NCBI GenBank assembly: GCA_018401965.1
Contig: JAGYJU010000009.1
Location: 248,001-312,000 of the forward strand
Reading direction: 5' to 3'
From: Roseicyclus sp.
GTDB lineage: Bacteria > Pseudomonadota > Alphaproteobacteria > Rhodobacterales > Rhodobacteraceae
Length of the DNA: 64,000 nucleotides
The translations under genes and the position numbers were made by a program. Below, one piece after another: positions 62,528 to 64,000 of this stretch. The notes beneath the pieces are model-generated. The model was not told the origin of the DNA and ran no database searches. It was given only the letters and a program-made list of their open reading frames with translations. The first letter of the stretch is position 1; every line of letters starts with the position of its first letter.

Positions 62528-62624
62528 CCTCGATGCGTGCAATCGCCATGGTCGGGTCAAGGTGCAACTGTTTAAGCTAATAGCGGTTTTGTTGTAAAAC
62601 AGTGGCAAGACGCGAAAGGCACCT

Positions 62625-62981
62625 GTGATGCGCAGCGAGACCTCGGCCCTTTCTGACCTGTCTGATGACGCGGGGCAGACACCGCTTCTCGAAGACGTCT
62701 TCGGCTATAACCTGAAACGGGCCTATCTGATCGTCCAGGCCGATTTCCGCCGTGCCCTGGGCGACCAAGACCTTGGTCCGCGCGTGTTTTCCGCCCTGTC
62801 TCTGTTCGTGCAATTCCCCGACATCACCCAAAGCGGCCTGGCGCGGATGCCGGGGATCGAACGCTCGGGGCTTGTCGCGCTGGTCGATGACCTGCAGGCG
62901 CGCGGCTATGTGGAGCGGACCGAGGTGCCCGGTGATCGCCGGGATCAGGCCGCGATGGTCCAGTCCGGATCGACGGCCTGA
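62625..62981 (+). CDS. MarR-family regulator lacking its normal C-terminus
   Basis: A 118-residue winged-helix protein. The MarR fold is clear up to the wing (FPDITQSGLARMPGIERSGL, VALVDDLQARGYVERTEVPG, then DRR), but the sequence then reads DQAAMVQSGSTA and stops, 25-35 residues before the usual end of the dimerisation helices. The last 37 bases overlap the convergent RTX gene. This suggests a rearrangement or deletion at about 62940-62960, or an assembly join. A truncated MarR would probably not dimerise. If functional it could have controlled the TRAP operon. Confidence 0.7.
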   Translation: MMRSETSALSDLSDDAGQTPLLEDVFGYNLKRAYLIVQADFRRALGDQDLGPRVFSALSLFVQFPDITQSGLARMPGIERSGLVALVDDLQARGYVERTEVPGDRRDQAAMVQSGSTA

Positions 62982-64000
62982 TCGTCATCGGGCGCCATGT
63001 CGGGCGCGTCGCTATAGGGCAAAAGCAGGGATTGGATGTCATCCAGCCCCTCATACCCCGGCAAGATCGTATCGGCACCCTCCGTGGCGGGCGGGGTCTG
63101 ATGCGGGAATGCCAGGCTGTTGATGTCGAATTCCGGCCGGGCGATGCCGTGCAGGACCACGCCACCAAGCGATGTGTCGATCTCGCCCGCGGGATCGAGG
63201 AACCGGATCAATGTCGAGGCCGTGTCTTCATGCAGGTAGGCCAGCACCCTGATCGTGTCGGGCCCGGTCAGGCGGGCGTCATCGAACACGAGACGGTCCA
63301 GCCCCGGTTCGAAATCGCGGATCAGGTCAAAGCCACGGTCAAGATCCGCGTGGATGAACCGGTCGGCCCCATGGCCGCCTGTCAGCGTATCCTTGCCCGC
63401 GCCACCGTTCAGCACATCCTGCCCATAGCCGCCCTGCAACAGATCCGCCCCCGCATCCGCGATCAGCGTGTCATCGCCGAGATCCCCGAACAGCGTGTCC
63501 CGGCCGCGGCCCTCGCCGCCGAAAATGGCGTCATTGCCGTGGCCGCCGCGGATCAGATCGGCACCTGCGCCCGCGATCACCGTGTCATCGCCGCCACGCG
63601 CGAAAATCCTGTCGTCGCCGGCCCCGCCGATCAGGAACTCGGCGCCATCCCCGCCCCAAAGGCGCAGCGGATCCGCCGAGACGGACATCGCCGTGCCCGC
63701 GCCCGCGCCCTGCGCCGCAGTGCTGGGGTCATCCCCGAGGCCCAGGAATTTTCGCGACATCAGGCCGGTCTGGTCCAGGCCCGGATCCGGCATCGCGGCT
63801 TCGGCAAGCGCAGCCCACGGATCGAAGATCGCCGCATCCGGTGCCGGATCCGTGTCCGGCACGGGGGCGGTGTCGAAGGCGAACTGGACCACCTCATAGG
63901 GGCGCAGGGTCAGGGTAAAGACAGCCCCATCGCCGATCTGCCGCGGTTCGAGTTCCGTGACCACGGCATCGCGCAGGTTGCCGCCCGTGGCCGCGTGATG
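62945..64000 (-). CDS. Partial protein with RTX (hemolysin-type) calcium repeats
   Basis: The frame is open from the right edge of the window (64000) to the stop at 62945; the start is outside. The visible 351 residues begin with a region of no repeat (TLTLRPYEVVQFAFD, Pro/Asp-rich linker), then RTX nonapeptides (GGAGDDRIF, GGHGNDAIF, GGAGKDTLT and others, about ten units) and a C-terminal part RFIHADLDRGFDLIRDFEPG, as in type I secreted proteins. It is probably secreted by an ABC exporter with calcium-dependent folding. The tail (DDDQAVDPDWTIAA) overlaps the truncated MarR gene. Confidence 0.85.
   Translation of the reverse strand, partial: HHAATGGNLRDAVVTELEPRQIGDGAVFTLTLRPYEVVQFAFDTAPVPDTDPAPDAAIFDPWAALAEAAMPDPGLDQTGLMSRKFLGLGDDPSTAAQGAGAGTAMSVSADPLRLWGGDGAEFLIGGAGDDRIFARGGDDTVIAGAGADLIRGGHGNDAIFGGEGRGRDTLFGDLGDDTLIADAGADLLQGGYGQDVLNGGAGKDTLTGGHGADRFIHADLDRGFDLIRDFEPGLDRLVFDDARLTGPDTIRVLAYLHEDTASTLIRFLDPAGEIDTSLGGVVLHGIARPEFDINSLAFPHQTPPATEGADTILPGYEGLDDIQSLLLPYSDAPDMAPDDDQAVDPDWTIAA

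Noticed and set aside
62600..63000. Insertion sequence or transposon at the truncated MarR
   Set aside because: No transposase, inverted ends or target duplication seen.

Overview
This 64 kb window is high-GC chromosomal DNA from an alphaproteobacterium of the Rhodobacterales (Rhodobacter/Roseobacter type). The evidence is the ctaC-ctaB-small ORF-ctaG-ctaE-SURF1 cytochrome oxidase block, a PleD-type regulator beside a DUF3572 gene, two LexA boxes of the alphaproteobacterial GAAC-N7-GAAC form, TopA with a Lys/Ala tail, a TAXI-TRAP/DUF1850 operon and several DUF families typical of the order. I see no phage, insertion sequence, CRISPR array, rRNA or tRNA.

Layout. 1-5.3 kb: a LexA-boxed OB-fold gene resembling only the C-terminus of DnaE2, a 2Fe-2S ferredoxin, an FG-GAP protein, aspS, a response regulator, a methylmalonyl-CoA epimerase-like gene and DUF1467. 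5.3-12.4 kb, minus strand: tldD, a broken dprA, topA, a nitroreductase and an EI24 membrane protein. 12.6-20.3 kb, plus strand: the cox assembly operon, thrC, an M16 peptidase and a GNAT. 20.3-33.7 kb: mixed housekeeping and transport (FAD-linked dehydrogenase, metG, SDR, MFS, orphan LexA-boxed imuA, aldo/keto reductase, SGNH hydrolase, XRE regulator divergent from a desaturase, EamA and AEC transporters, NUDIX, DUF983). 33.8-38.9 kb: an EF-hand/ECF-sigma/membrane protein/CnrX-like locus, pleD, DUF3572, a MarR and a HAD phosphatase. 39-45 kb: a first MttB-family methyltransferase, an H-NOX-like gene overlapping a GGDEF gene, an ABC1 kinase, and a cobalamin riboswitch driving a small protein and a leaderless BtuF-like protein. 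45.2-58 kb, minus strand: a catabolic island with a LacI regulator, a peptide-type ABC transporter, a second MttB and two FAD/aminomethyltransferase fusion dehydrogenases, facing a divergent LysR gene. 59-64 kb: a TAXI-TRAP operon, a MarR gene lacking its normal end, and a partial RTX-repeat protein running off the window.

How the parts may work together (inference). The 45-58 kb island looks built to import a methylated amine or betaine-like compound and strip its methyl groups onto a cofactor (MttB) and onto tetrahydrofolate (the fusion dehydrogenases). MttB chemistry needs a corrinoid, and a B12-riboswitch gene pair lies just downstream of the island, but no corrinoid protein is encoded here. 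Separately, two LexA boxes sit on the only two translesion-polymerase-related genes in the window, an imuA without imuB or dnaE2 beside it and a stand-alone DnaE2-like OB fold, suggesting a split or eroded SOS mutasome.

Caution. Four genes (dprA, metG, the CnrX-like gene and the TRAP permease N-terminus) each appear to carry a frame change equivalent to one extra base in a GC-rich stretch, and dprA also has an in-frame amber codon. Some or all of the frame changes may be sequence errors. A repeat family with at least six copies occupies several intergenic gaps.
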